A stretch of DNA of 64,000 nucleotides, taken from positions 1 through 64,000 of the forward strand of contig NZ_BBZI01000006.1 of NCBI RefSeq assembly GCF_008974245.1. The letters are read 5' to 3'. Positions 8,371-15,767 of the stretch are shown one piece after another. The notes under the pieces were generated by a model that saw nothing but the letters and a program-made list of their open reading frames with translations, was not told where the DNA came from and did not search any database. A program made the position numbers and the translations under genes. The first letter of the stretch is position 1. Each line of letters begins with the position of its first letter. The DNA comes from Streptomyces abyssomicinicus. Its GTDB lineage: Bacteria; Actinomycetota; Actinomycetes; Streptomycetales; Streptomycetaceae.

Positions 8371-9234
8371 ATGCCGACCGTGTCCGAAGCAGCCGCCGGC
8401 CAGGACGACTGGAAGCGCCAGGACGCCCGCGCGGCGATCGACGACTTCCTCGAGAGCCTGCGACGCGAGGGGTACGCACCCGCGACCTGCCGACTGCGCG
8501 CCATCCTGCTGGCCGAGTTCCTGGAGCACGTCCTCGGCAAGGAGAAGACGGCCGCGCTGACCGCCGGCGAACTCCTGGAGCCCGACCGTGCCACGGCATG
8601 GCTGGAGGCGGCCGCCGAGGGAGCCACCCGCCGGCGCAACACGCTGCGCGGGCCGGACGCCCGGGCGGCGGAGGAGTCCCAGCGGGCCCGCGTGCAGAGC
8701 TACAACTCCCTCGCCTCCCACCTCGGCGCACCGGAACGCATCGAGATGCCCCCGCAGGGCGCCGGCGAACACCTCACTCCCGACGAGGCCGACCGCCTCC
8801 TGCACACGCTCGCCGTCAAACGCCCCACAGGCGCGAACGCCGCGACCAGCATCCGCACCGCCGCGGTCGCCGCCCTCGTCGCGGGCACCGGGCGCACGGT
8901 CCCCGAACTGCACAGGCTGCGCACCGACGACATCGACCTCGACCAGCGGGTCGTCCACCTCGACACCGGGTCCCATCCCCTCGACACCCGTGCCGTCGAG
9001 GTCCTGCGCCGCTGGCTGGACGTCCGCGGCCACATCACCGCCCGCCTCGAGGGCAGCGACCCGGGCCACCTCTGGATCCCCACCAAGCCCGGCCGCCCCC
9101 GCGACGGCGCCGAAGCTCTCAAACCGGGCATCAACCGCGCCGCCGTCCGCACCCTCCACGCCGCCCACCGCACCCTGGTGCTGCAGCTCCTCGGCCGCCC
9201 GGTGCGCCCGGGGGCACTGCTCCGGCGGGACTGA
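8371..9234 (+). CDS. Tyrosine recombinase-like protein, probably lacking the catalytic tyrosine
   Basis: A protein of 287 residues from ATG 8371. No ribosome site is visible, but TACCCT (8358-8363) sits 7 bases upstream, a typical leaderless -10; an earlier in-frame ATG at 8293 is less likely. The N-terminal ~100 residues resemble a core-binding SAM-like domain, and GTGRTVPELHRLRTDDIDL matches the first catalytic-arginine box. The protein ends shortly after HAAHRTLVLQLL, which may be a relic of the HxxR box, and I see no box-III His/Trp or nucleophilic Tyr. It may be an inactive or truncated integrase. It lies next to the parS-like sites and parAB, so a role in plasmid maintenance is conceivable. 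Confidence 0.6.
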   Translation: MPTVSEAAAGQDDWKRQDARAAIDDFLESLRREGYAPATCRLRAILLAEFLEHVLGKEKTAALTAGELLEPDRATAWLEAAAEGATRRRNTLRGPDARAAEESQRARVQSYNSLASHLGAPERIEMPPQGAGEHLTPDEADRLLHTLAVKRPTGANAATSIRTAAVAALVAGTGRTVPELHRLRTDDIDLDQRVVHLDTGSHPLDTRAVEVLRRWLDVRGHITARLEGSDPGHLWIPTKPGRPRDGAEALKPGINRAAVRTLHAAHRTLVLQLLGRPVRPGALLRRD

Positions 9235-9259
9235 ACGCGGGCTGGCTCCCGGGCGGGAT

Positions 9260-9274
9260 TATCACGCCGTGATA
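9260..9274. repeat. Centromere-like palindrome, copy 1
   Basis: TATCACGCCGTGATA, a palindrome around one central base. It lies downstream of parB with copy 2, and is one of six copies in the window. Confidence 0.75.
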
Positions 9275-9336
9275 GTTCCGCCGGTCGCCACGCCCGTCCC
9301 TGGCGGGGAGCCGGTGGCCACGGCGGAACCCTCCCC

Positions 9337-9359
9337 GGATTATCACGGCGTGATAATCC
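9337..9359. repeat. Centromere-like palindrome, copy 2 (longest)
   Basis: The core TATCACGGCGTGATA (9341-9355) extends to an 11-bp-arm palindrome: GGATTATCACG, central G, CGTGATAATCC. It is the best-conserved copy and a good candidate for the primary ParB site. Confidence 0.8.
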
Positions 9360-9411
9360 GGGCCCGCGGCGGTTCTCCGTCCCGGGTTGCGGTGCAGGGC
9401 GTTCACGTGCG

Positions 9412-9450
9412 AGAGCCCCGTCCCGGGATGCGGCTCCGGGGCGGGGCTCT
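9412..9450 (-). terminator. Candidate terminator downstream of parB
   Basis: Arms AGAGCCCCG (9412-9420) and CGGGGCTCT (9442-9450) flank a 21-base centre. The stem lies about 20 bases beyond the parB stop codon on the minus strand. Confidence 0.5.
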
Positions 9451-9469
9451 TCGACTGGCGCGGGGAAGG

Positions 9470-10699
9470 TCACTCCCCCGCGTCGGCGGCTCGCAGGACC
9501 TCCGCCAGAAGCTCCGGGTCGTTCTGCCGGAACTGCTTCAGGAGGTAGGTCACCATGGCCTTCAGGTCACCGGGCGACATCTTCCGCTCGAGATGCATGC
9601 CGATGTAGAGCGGCTGGTCGTACGGCAGCCTCTTGGGCTGCTGCGCCGGCTCGGCATCGGGGACCGTCTGCGCGGCCCGGGGCACGGGAACCACGTCGGA
9701 GCTCTCCGCGGGAGCGGCGGCGGGTTCGTCACCCACCTCTCCCCCACCGTTCGGCCGGCCCGCTGCCGCGGCAGCGGTCACCGCTTCACCGACCGGCGCG
9801 GCGGCCGGAACCGCCGGAACAGTCGGTGCCTCCGGAGCAGACGGTGCCTCCGGAGCAGACGGCACCGATGCCCGGGCAGGTGCCGGCGTGAGCGTCTGCG
9901 TGGGCGTCTGGGCGGTCTCAGGGTCGCGAACTATCACGGCGTGATAATCCGTGCTCCGCTCCCCCGCCGTCGCCTCGGCGTCCGGCTCCCGCCGCGCGGC
10001 CGTGGCACGCTCGTCCGCCTTGGCCCTCTGCTCCTCCGGCGAGAGCTTGCCCAGGTTGCGGACGTGCTCGACCTTCCGCACCCCCTCGACCAGGTCGCGC
10101 TGCAGTTCCGGGCTCAGCTTCAGCAGCGACAGCTTGCTGGAGATGGTCCCCTGCGGAATGCCGAGCCGCTTGGCCGCCTTCGTCTGCGAGCCGTAGTGGT
10201 CGACCAGTGTCTGGAGTGCCTGGGCCTCCTCCAGATCGGTCATGTCGTCGCGGTGGTAGTTGGCGACGAACGCGGCCTCGAGCAGCGCCTCGTCGCTGCT
10301 GACGCGGGCGTTGTCCACGCGCACGGGAATGGTCGCGAGCCCGACCCGGCGGGCGGCCTCCAGCCGGCGGTGACCGTCGATCACGATGTACTGGGCGCCC
10401 TCCTCCAGGTCCCCGGCCCGCTCCGGCCGGTCCCGGAGATAGGCATCGACCGTGGCGACGACGATCGGCAGGATCACGCCGAGCTCGCGCACCGTCTCCA
10501 CCGTGTCGTCGAGGTTGCGCAGGTGGTTGCGCGGGTTGTCCGGGTTCTCGCTGATGAGAGGGAGAGGAAGCTCCGTCAGCGAGGCCAGCTCGGAGGACTC
10601 CCCACCGGTCACGCGCTCGATCGCCGTCCGGCGGGAACTGCGCGCCCCACGGGCCGCCCCGAACGCGGGGGCGGCCCCCAACGTGTCCGCCTTGCTCAT
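9470..10699 (-). CDS. parB: ParB-family centromere-binding protein
   Basis: A protein of 409 residues. The N-domain has ENPDNPRNHLRNLDD and IDGHRRLEAARR, the ParB nucleotide-binding 'GERR' box in variant form (GHRR). A helix-turn-helix follows (GSQTKAAKRLGIPQGTISSKLSLLKL), then a long Ala/Pro-rich linker and a C-terminal segment (YIGMHLERKMSPGDLKAMVTYLL) that may dimerise. Its ATG overlaps the parA stop codon (ATGA), so parA and parB form one operon. Five TATCACGSCGTGATA palindromes lie in or around the operon, one inside this gene, and are the likely binding sites. The site differs from the chromosomal Streptomyces parS (GTTTCACGTGAAAC), which points to a plasmid system. Confidence 0.92.
   Translation of the reverse strand: MSKADTLGAAPAFGAARGARSSRRTAIERVTGGESSELASLTELPLPLISENPDNPRNHLRNLDDTVETVRELGVILPIVVATVDAYLRDRPERAGDLEEGAQYIVIDGHRRLEAARRVGLATIPVRVDNARVSSDEALLEAAFVANYHRDDMTDLEEAQALQTLVDHYGSQTKAAKRLGIPQGTISSKLSLLKLSPELQRDLVEGVRKVEHVRNLGKLSPEEQRAKADERATAARREPDAEATAGERSTDYHAVIVRDPETAQTPTQTLTPAPARASVPSAPEAPSAPEAPTVPAVPAAAPVGEAVTAAAAAGRPNGGGEVGDEPAAAPAESSDVVPVPRAAQTVPDAEPAQQPKRLPYDQPLYIGMHLERKMSPGDLKAMVTYLLKQFRQNDPELLAEVLRAADAGE
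9932..9946. repeat. Centromere-like palindrome, copy 3, inside parB
   Basis: TATCACGGCGTGATA lies within the linker-coding part of parB. On the coding strand it encodes part of a DYHAVIVR segment, so the DNA site is kept inside an otherwise low-complexity protein region. Confidence 0.75.
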
Positions 10700-11859
10700 C
10701 GGCCTGCTCCCTTCGCGATCTGCCGCATGGCCTCGGCCTGGTCACTGTGCGGTGCGTACGCGAGCAGCGGCCTGCGCATGCGGACCGCCTCCCGCTGCTC
10801 CTTCAGATCACTGATGACGGCGAGGACCGGCGGGTCGCCGATGCTCTTCCACTGCTCCAGCGAGCTGGTGGCCACATAACCCCGGCGGGAGTCGTAGAGG
10901 TTGACGACGAGTCCGAGGTAGTCGATCTCCATCCGGAGGTCCTCGCAGAGGTCCTCGATCTGCTGCGACAGCATCGTGTAGGCCGTGGCCGACGAGTCCT
11001 CCGCGAGCACCGGGATCAGCACGCCGGAACGTCCCGCGGCCTCGCCACGGCGGCGTCGCCCGTAGTAGAGGCCGGCGTCCATGGCGATGCCGAGGCTGGG
11101 CGGGCAGTCCAGGATGATGACGTCGTACTCCGACTCGACCGGCCGCAGCGCCATCTCCAGCGCCGACTCCTTCTGGAAGCCGCGCTTCTGGGCGGACAGT
11201 ATGCCCAGGCTGGAGTCGAGGAGGAACCCGTCGAAGCACGACGGGAGCAGGTGCAGCCGCTTCTCGAAGCGGTCCTCCTCTATCACCGTGACCAGCTCAC
11301 GCAGGTCACCGTCGGACTCGCCCCGCATATGGGCGACGAGGCTGTCGTGGTCCGGCTCGATCTGCGGGACCCCGAGCTGCTCGCTGAGGTGGCCCTGCGG
11401 GTCGTAGTCGACGAGGAGAACACGCTTGCCGGCCTCGGCGTATGCCTGGGCGATACCGGCGGAGACGGCCGTCTTGCCGACGCCGCCCTTCTGGTTGCAG
11501 ACAACGATGCGGGCGGGCTCGTCACCACGGACGTCGGAGCGGGGAGAGGGGTGGGCGTCGAGCCACCCGCGGACCGACTGCGCCAGCCCCTGCGTGTAGG
11601 AGACGCCCCGCTCCGCGCAGGTCTCCTTGAACCGGTCGTACAGCCCCGTCGGGAGCCACGTCGAGAACGACTTCGCCCCCGCGGTGTCGATGTCGGGTGC
11701 CGGCCGGCTGCTCGCACGCCAGTCGGTGACGGCTGCGGTGACCGCGTCCTGGATGTCCAGGCCGAGTTCGGCGCATCGGATCTTGAGCTGCTGCTGGAGA
11801 GCCGAGGGCAGCTTGGACGCTACCTTTTCCCGGTCTCCATCAGGGTAGGGAGAGGACAT
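10696..11859 (-). CDS. parA: ParA-family partition ATPase with tandem ribbon-helix-helix-like N-terminus
   Basis: A protein of 387 residues. The Walker-type ATPase has a deviant Walker A (NQKGGVGKT) starting near residue 122, VDYDPQGHLSEQLG, and IILDCPPSLG. Before it are two similar ~40-residue units: SKLPSALQQQLKIRCAELG... (about 14-50) and STWLPTGLYDRFKETCAERG... (about 64-102). Each resembles a short strand plus two helices, as in ribbon-helix-helix DNA binders. The start at 11859 appears leaderless: TATGCT lies 6 bases upstream on the coding strand, within a GTCAG-CATA-CTGAC dyad. With ParB it would segregate the replicon, and the N-terminal units could bind the dyad for autoregulation (inference). 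Confidence 0.92.
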   Translation of the reverse strand: MSSPYPDGDREKVASKLPSALQQQLKIRCAELGLDIQDAVTAAVTDWRASSRPAPDIDTAGAKSFSTWLPTGLYDRFKETCAERGVSYTQGLAQSVRGWLDAHPSPRSDVRGDEPARIVVCNQKGGVGKTAVSAGIAQAYAEAGKRVLLVDYDPQGHLSEQLGVPQIEPDHDSLVAHMRGESDGDLRELVTVIEEDRFEKRLHLLPSCFDGFLLDSSLGILSAQKRGFQKESALEMALRPVESEYDVIILDCPPSLGIAMDAGLYYGRRRRGEAAGRSGVLIPVLAEDSSATAYTMLSQQIEDLCEDLRMEIDYLGLVVNLYDSRRGYVATSSLEQWKSIGDPPVLAVISDLKEQREAVRMRRPLLAYAPHSDQAEAMRQIAKGAGR

Positions 11860-11861
11860 GA

Positions 11862-11877
11862 CGTCAGCATACTGACG
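11862..11877 (-). promoter_or_regulatory. parA promoter/operator dyad
   Basis: CGTCAG (11862-11867) and CTGACG (11872-11877) flank CATA. The coding-strand -10 hexamer TATGCT falls in the dyad and ends 6 bases before the parA ATG, so a protein bound here would block initiation. Confidence 0.55.
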
Positions 11878-12019
11878 CCGGTGGGGAAATTGGTGCAGGC
11901 TTGCCGCTGATTGCTCAGGTTTCGCTCCCCGAGCTGGCCGCGTCGCCGCTCGCGGGTTGTGCGGGTGCGCTCCGGACCGGCCCCGAGCGTCGGCTCCAAC
12001 TCGCCCTTCGCCCGGCAAC

Positions 12020-12034
12020 TATCACGCCGTGATA
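12020..12034. repeat. Centromere-like palindrome, copy 4
   Basis: TATCACGCCGTGATA, upstream of parA and 97 bases from copy 5. The two are separated by an unusual (GGCACC)n-like tract at about 12070-12112. Confidence 0.75.
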
Positions 12035-12116
12035 ATCCGCCGCCCCGGCGCCCACGGGCCACCGATCCCGCACCCGGCACCCGGCACCGGCACCGGCACC
12101 GGCGCCGGCACCGAAC

Positions 12117-12131
12117 TATCACGCCGTGATA
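12117..12131. repeat. Centromere-like palindrome, copy 5
   Basis: TATCACGCCGTGATA, upstream of parA. Copies 4 and 5 share the flanking ACTATCAC...GATAATC context. Confidence 0.75.
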
Positions 12132-12270
12132 ATCACGGGCCTTCCAGCGAGGCCCGCCTGCCGTTCGCGAGCCGACATCCGAAATGCCTGATCCAGTAGC
12201 TCCTGCGCGGTTCGTTCACGGTAGCGTCGAGACGTCAGCTTCACGGCAGCCGACGAGGAACGAGGCACCC

Positions 12271-12660
12271 ATGCGGAGCCGGCCTGTGCTGGTCTATGAC
12301 GGAGACTGCGGGTTCTGCAGCGTCTCGGTCGGGTTCGCCGAGCGGCTGCTCCGCCCCCGCTGCACGGCGACGCCGTGGCAGTTCGCGCCTCTGGAAGCGC
12401 TCGGCGTCACCCAGGATCGCGCCGAGCACGAAGCGTTGTGGGTGACCCCGACCGGGGCCGTGTACGGCGGGTCCCAGGCCGTCGCCAAACTGCTCCTGAG
12501 CGCGCGCGGCGGCTGGCCGGTTCTGGGGGCGCTGCTCACCCTGCCCCCCGTGCGGTGGGCCGCTCATGTCGTGTACCGGTGGGTGGCGGACAACCGCTCG
12601 CGGCTGCCGGGCAGCACGACGGCGTGTGCGCCGAGGACCCGGGGCGCTACCAGCCGGTGA
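12271..12660 (+). CDS. DCC-family thiol-disulfide oxidoreductase (DUF393)
   Basis: A protein of 129 residues with the family signature near the N-terminus (VYDGDCGFC). Downstream are the ALWVT...YGGSQAVAKLL and VYRWVADNR segments typical of DUF393. The CxxC-like pair lies in a thioredoxin-like setting; the physiological substrate of the family is poorly known. ATG 12271 follows ACGAGG at a suitable distance. Its 3' end overlaps the convergent gene at 12647 by 14 bases. Confidence 0.85.
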   Translation: MRSRPVLVYDGDCGFCSVSVGFAERLLRPRCTATPWQFAPLEALGVTQDRAEHEALWVTPTGAVYGGSQAVAKLLLSARGGWPVLGALLTLPPVRWAAHVVYRWVADNRSRLPGSTTACAPRTRGATSR

Positions 12661-13309
12661 GGTCGACCAGCCGGGAGCAGTGCGGGTCGGCGTCCCCCGG
12701 TGCGGTCCCTTCCTCCTCGGTCAGGGAGGGAAGCGCGGCGAGCACGGCCGTGAGGGCTCCGGAGAGACGAACGTCGGCGGCCACCACGGCGGTGTCCTCC
12801 TCGCGGTCGCAGTACAGGCGCATCCGGTCGGGGCCACGGAGCAGGAAGCCCCGCAGGCGGGGAACGGGCCTCTCCTCGGTCCACGGATGGACGAGGGTGC
12901 GCAGCACGACGAGCGCGAGGTCCCCCTCGTCCGGGTCGGCCGGCTCCACCGCGGCGGGATCCACCCGGACGAGCCGCATGCCCATCACCGTGTCCGTGCG
13001 GCTGCTGGAGAAGATCTGGGTCCCGGTGTGCAGGGCCCGCACCATGCCGAGCACGTCGTCCGCGCCCGCCAGATCCCCGGCATCGCCGGCCGTGCGCAGG
13101 GGAATCTCCCAGACCGTCATCTCCTCCGGCTCACCGCCCCCTGGAGGGCCCACGACGACACGGACCGCCTCGGAGGGAGGCGGCGACGGCAGGACACCCC
13201 GGATGAACTGCCCGTCGGGCAGCGGGGCGCGGAAGTAGGGAAGCAGCGGACCGACGATGTCCGCCTGCTGCTCCGCGATGTCGTCGTACGTGAGGGTCAC
13301 GGGCGTCAC
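12647..13309 (-). CDS. Hypothetical protein
   Basis: A protein of about 220 residues that I do not recognise. It is acidic and Pro/Asp-rich, has no membrane segment or signal peptide, and ends with DPHCSRLVDLTGW. The start is uncertain: GTG 13309 gives the longest form, while GTG 13300 has a better-placed AGGGTGA. It begins a few bases after the secreted-protein gene on the same strand, so the two are probably co-transcribed. Confidence 0.6.
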   Translation of the reverse strand: MTPVTLTYDDIAEQQADIVGPLLPYFRAPLPDGQFIRGVLPSPPPSEAVRVVVGPPGGGEPEEMTVWEIPLRTAGDAGDLAGADDVLGMVRALHTGTQIFSSSRTDTVMGMRLVRVDPAAVEPADPDEGDLALVVLRTLVHPWTEERPVPRLRGFLLRGPDRMRLYCDREEDTAVVAADVRLSGALTAVLAALPSLTEEEGTAPGDADPHCSRLVDLTGW

Positions 13310-13313
13310 CCTG

Positions 13314-13757
13314 TCACTGGTTGAGCCAGCTCGGGCACCTGTTCATGCCCTTGCAGTAGGCGGTGATGACGCCGATCGTCTGCCCGGGACCGGCGTCGTA
13401 GCGCGCGTCGGCGGTCTTGCGGGCGTGCTGGGCGATGACGACGACCTGCACCCGCCGGTTGCCGCTCCAGGCGTAGGCCCAGTACTCGAGGCGGGCGCCG
13501 CTCTTCCGGTCGGGCTTGCCGTCGATGGCGGCGTTGACGATCCTGCACTTCTTGATGTTGTGCGGGCCGGAGAAGTGCTTCCACCCCAGCTCGGTGTTGC
13601 CGGCACGGGTGGCGATCATCCTGCCGTCCCAGTCCTTCTGCCGGCACTTGACCGTCTTGTCCCAGGCCGGCCCTGCGTGGGCGGGCGTGACGAGGCATGC
13701 GGCGAGAAGAGCCGCTGCGGCCGTGGCCGTCACCGCCGTCGGTGCGAGCCTTTTCAT
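13314..13757 (-). CDS. Small secreted protein, unknown function
   Basis: A protein of 147 residues with a clear Sec signal peptide: MKR, a hydrophobic stretch (TAVTATAAAALLAACLV) and a likely cleavage after AHA near residue 28. The mature part has four cysteines (KCRQ, KKCR, YCKG, RCPS), probably two disulfides, and is basic and Trp/Tyr-containing. I do not recognise the family. Confidence 0.75.
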   Translation of the reverse strand: MKRLAPTAVTATAAAALLAACLVTPAHAGPAWDKTVKCRQKDWDGRMIATRAGNTELGWKHFSGPHNIKKCRIVNAAIDGKPDRKSGARLEYWAYAWSGNRRVQVVVIAQHARKTADARYDAGPGQTIGVITAYCKGMNRCPSWLNQ

Positions 13758-13833
13758 GAGGCCACTGTGTCACTCCGTTGGCCGCGGGTCCTCCCGTCCT
13801 CCCCGCACATCACCGGTTCGGCCCAATGCCCGG

Positions 13834-14235
13834 TCACAACGGCAGCGTTATGCCCAGCTCCCGCATCGCGGTCGACGGAGGGCCGCCTTCGGAACGCTCC
13901 GTCTTGTAGCCCTTGACACCCGCGGCCACGGTCCGCGGGTCGACGGCCTCGGCCGGGGCGCCCTTGGTGTACAGCCCGGTGGGGTCGGTGTCCCGGTCGT
14001 GGGGGAGGAGCCAGAAGACCCGGCGGCGGAAGGTGCCGGAGGAGCGGGAGGGCTTGGCGCCGGGCCCGAGGATGGCGTAGCCGACCATGCGCCCGTCGCG
14101 GTGGTAGGCGGGCTTGCCCTTGCGGGTGGGGAGGCGGTCGAGACTCTGCCGGACGTAGTCGAGGGCCTGCGGGTCCTCGAGCCAGACCAGCTCGGTCTCG
14201 TGGGCGATCTCCTCCTCGCTGATCAGGGAGCTCAT
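13834..14235 (-). CDS. Hypothetical protein coupled to the replication helicase
   Basis: A protein of 133 residues with no recognised domain. Its ATG overlaps the stop codon of the helicase gene (ATGA), so it is the third gene of a primase-helicase-hypothetical operon. The sequence is charged and soluble, with a central GYAILGPGAKPS and a RRRVFWLLPHDRDT stretch. Its place in the operon suggests an accessory role in replication (inference only). Confidence 0.65.
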   Translation of the reverse strand: MSSLISEEEIAHETELVWLEDPQALDYVRQSLDRLPTRKGKPAYHRDGRMVGYAILGPGAKPSRSSGTFRRRVFWLLPHDRDTDPTGLYTKGAPAEAVDPRTVAAGVKGYKTERSEGGPPSTAMRELGITLPL

Positions 14236-15767
14236 GCCGTTCCCTCACCTTCCTGGTCGGCGAGCAGTCCGATGCCCGGGTAGTACTTGCGCTGGTTGGA
14301 GGTCATCATCTGCCTCGGTGAGCTGAGCCCGACGAGTTCACGGGTGCGGGCCGCGAAGGCGCGGGACGTCATGGCGGGCGCGCCCTCGTTGCGGCACCAC
14401 GCCCGGTAGGCCGCGTAGAGGCCGGACTGTTCGGCCCTCAGTTCGGCGCCGAGGACGCAGCGTTCGTCGTAGAACCGGCCGGTGTGGTCCTCGGTCTCGG
14501 CGTAGGCGCTGGTGGCGATGCGGACGCGTTCGGGGCCGGTCAGGTCCCGGGCACCGTTGACGTACCGGCGGGCGCCGTCGATGAGCCAGCCGAGGATGCC
14601 GGGGCCTTCCTCGGTGACGAGGATGTCGGCAAGGTTGTCGATCTTGCGGTCGTCGGAGACGGTCCGCTCGAAGGGGATCAGCCGCATCCGTCGCCAGAAG
14701 GCGAAGCCGCCGGTGCCGACCTCGGGGCGGTGGTTGCCGAGGAGCCAGAGCTTGTGGGTGGGCTGGAAGCTGAAGAAGTCCTGCCGCATACGGCGGGCCT
14801 TGATGCGGTCGCCGCCGGTGAGGAGCTTGACGCGCGCCTCGTCGAACTTGTCGCCGTGCTTGACCTCTGAGCAGACGATGACGCGACGTCCGTGGAGTTC
14901 GGCCAGGTCGGTGGGGTGGCCCTCGTAGGGGCGGGCCATCAGGAAGCCGGGCGGGGCGGCGTCGGCGTAGTCGCCGAGGAGCTTCATCAGCACGTCCAGG
15001 AGGACGGACTTGCCGTTCTTCCCCTCGCCGAAGAGGAACGGCAGGATCTGGCCGCCGACGTCGCCGGTGATCGAGTACCCGAGCAGCAGGTGCAGGAAGT
15101 CGATCATCTCCCGGCCTTCGGCGTCGTCGCCGAAGGTGTCGGTGAGGAAGCGGTCCCAGCGCGGGGTGCGGGTGTGGCTGGGGCCGACGGTGGTGGACCG
15201 GGAGTGGAAGTCCTTGTTCGGGTCGGGGGCCTTCACCAGGCCGGTGCGCAGGTCGACGATGCCGGCGGGGGTGCACAGGGCGTAGGGATCGGCGTCGAGG
15301 AGCGCGGCGTTGAGGACCATGCCGGGGGCGGACCGGGCCTGGGTGAGCATGGCGTTGATGCCGGTGGTGGACAGGGCGCGGCGGCGGTGCTGCTTGAGGG
15401 CGGCGGCCGTGAAGAGGCCCCGGGGGTCCTGGTCGGCGATGTTCTCGGCGAGGTCTCCGGCGGCCCACAGGACGGTGTCGTCCTCGTCGATCTGCCAGCG
15501 GGTGCCGTCCCAGCGGTACCAGCCGATGCCCGGGACGTGCCGGTAGTCGTTGGAGTAGAGCTTGACGAAGAGTTTGGCGTTGCCGCGGTCGCTGAGGGTG
15601 TCCGGGAGCAGCCCGGCGGCCGTGGCCTCCCCGGCGGCGGGAGAGGCCGCGGGGCCTCCCTGTGCGGGCAGCGGGAGGGGCATCTGGGCGCTGCGGATCT
15701 GCGCGGCGACGGCCTCGGCGTCGAAGAGTGTCCCGTTGCCGGGGCTGGGGGGCAGGTTGACGGTCAC
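14232..15767 (-). CDS. Phage/plasmid primase-type superfamily-3 helicase (D5/P4 family)
   Basis: A protein of 511 residues from GTG 15767, which overlaps the primase stop codon. The N-terminal D5-like region includes GWYRWDGTRW. The SF3 ATPase has Walker A LFGEGKNGKS at about 250-260, followed by ELHGRRVIVCSEVKHGDKFDEARVKLLTGGD and KLWLLGNHRPEV, typical of P4/D5 helicases. Family members unwind the plasmid or phage origin as hexamers. It is translationally coupled to a primase-polymerase and lies about 1.1 kb from the iteron region at 16.9-17.5 kb, making it a strong candidate for the replication helicase. Confidence 0.9.
   Translation of the reverse strand: MTVNLPPSPGNGTLFDAEAVAAQIRSAQMPLPLPAQGGPAASPAAGEATAAGLLPDTLSDRGNAKLFVKLYSNDYRHVPGIGWYRWDGTRWQIDEDDTVLWAAGDLAENIADQDPRGLFTAAALKQHRRRALSTTGINAMLTQARSAPGMVLNAALLDADPYALCTPAGIVDLRTGLVKAPDPNKDFHSRSTTVGPSHTRTPRWDRFLTDTFGDDAEGREMIDFLHLLLGYSITGDVGGQILPFLFGEGKNGKSVLLDVLMKLLGDYADAAPPGFLMARPYEGHPTDLAELHGRRVIVCSEVKHGDKFDEARVKLLTGGDRIKARRMRQDFFSFQPTHKLWLLGNHRPEVGTGGFAFWRRMRLIPFERTVSDDRKIDNLADILVTEEGPGILGWLIDGARRYVNGARDLTGPERVRIATSAYAETEDHTGRFYDERCVLGAELRAEQSGLYAAYRAWCRNEGAPAMTSRAFAARTRELVGLSSPRQMMTSNQRKYYPGIGLLADQEGEGTA

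Noticed and set aside
8588..10879. A 763-codon + strand open frame across the parB region
   Set aside because: It runs antisense to parB and across the palindromes; the translation lacks any domain, while the minus strand encodes clear ParB and ParA motifs.
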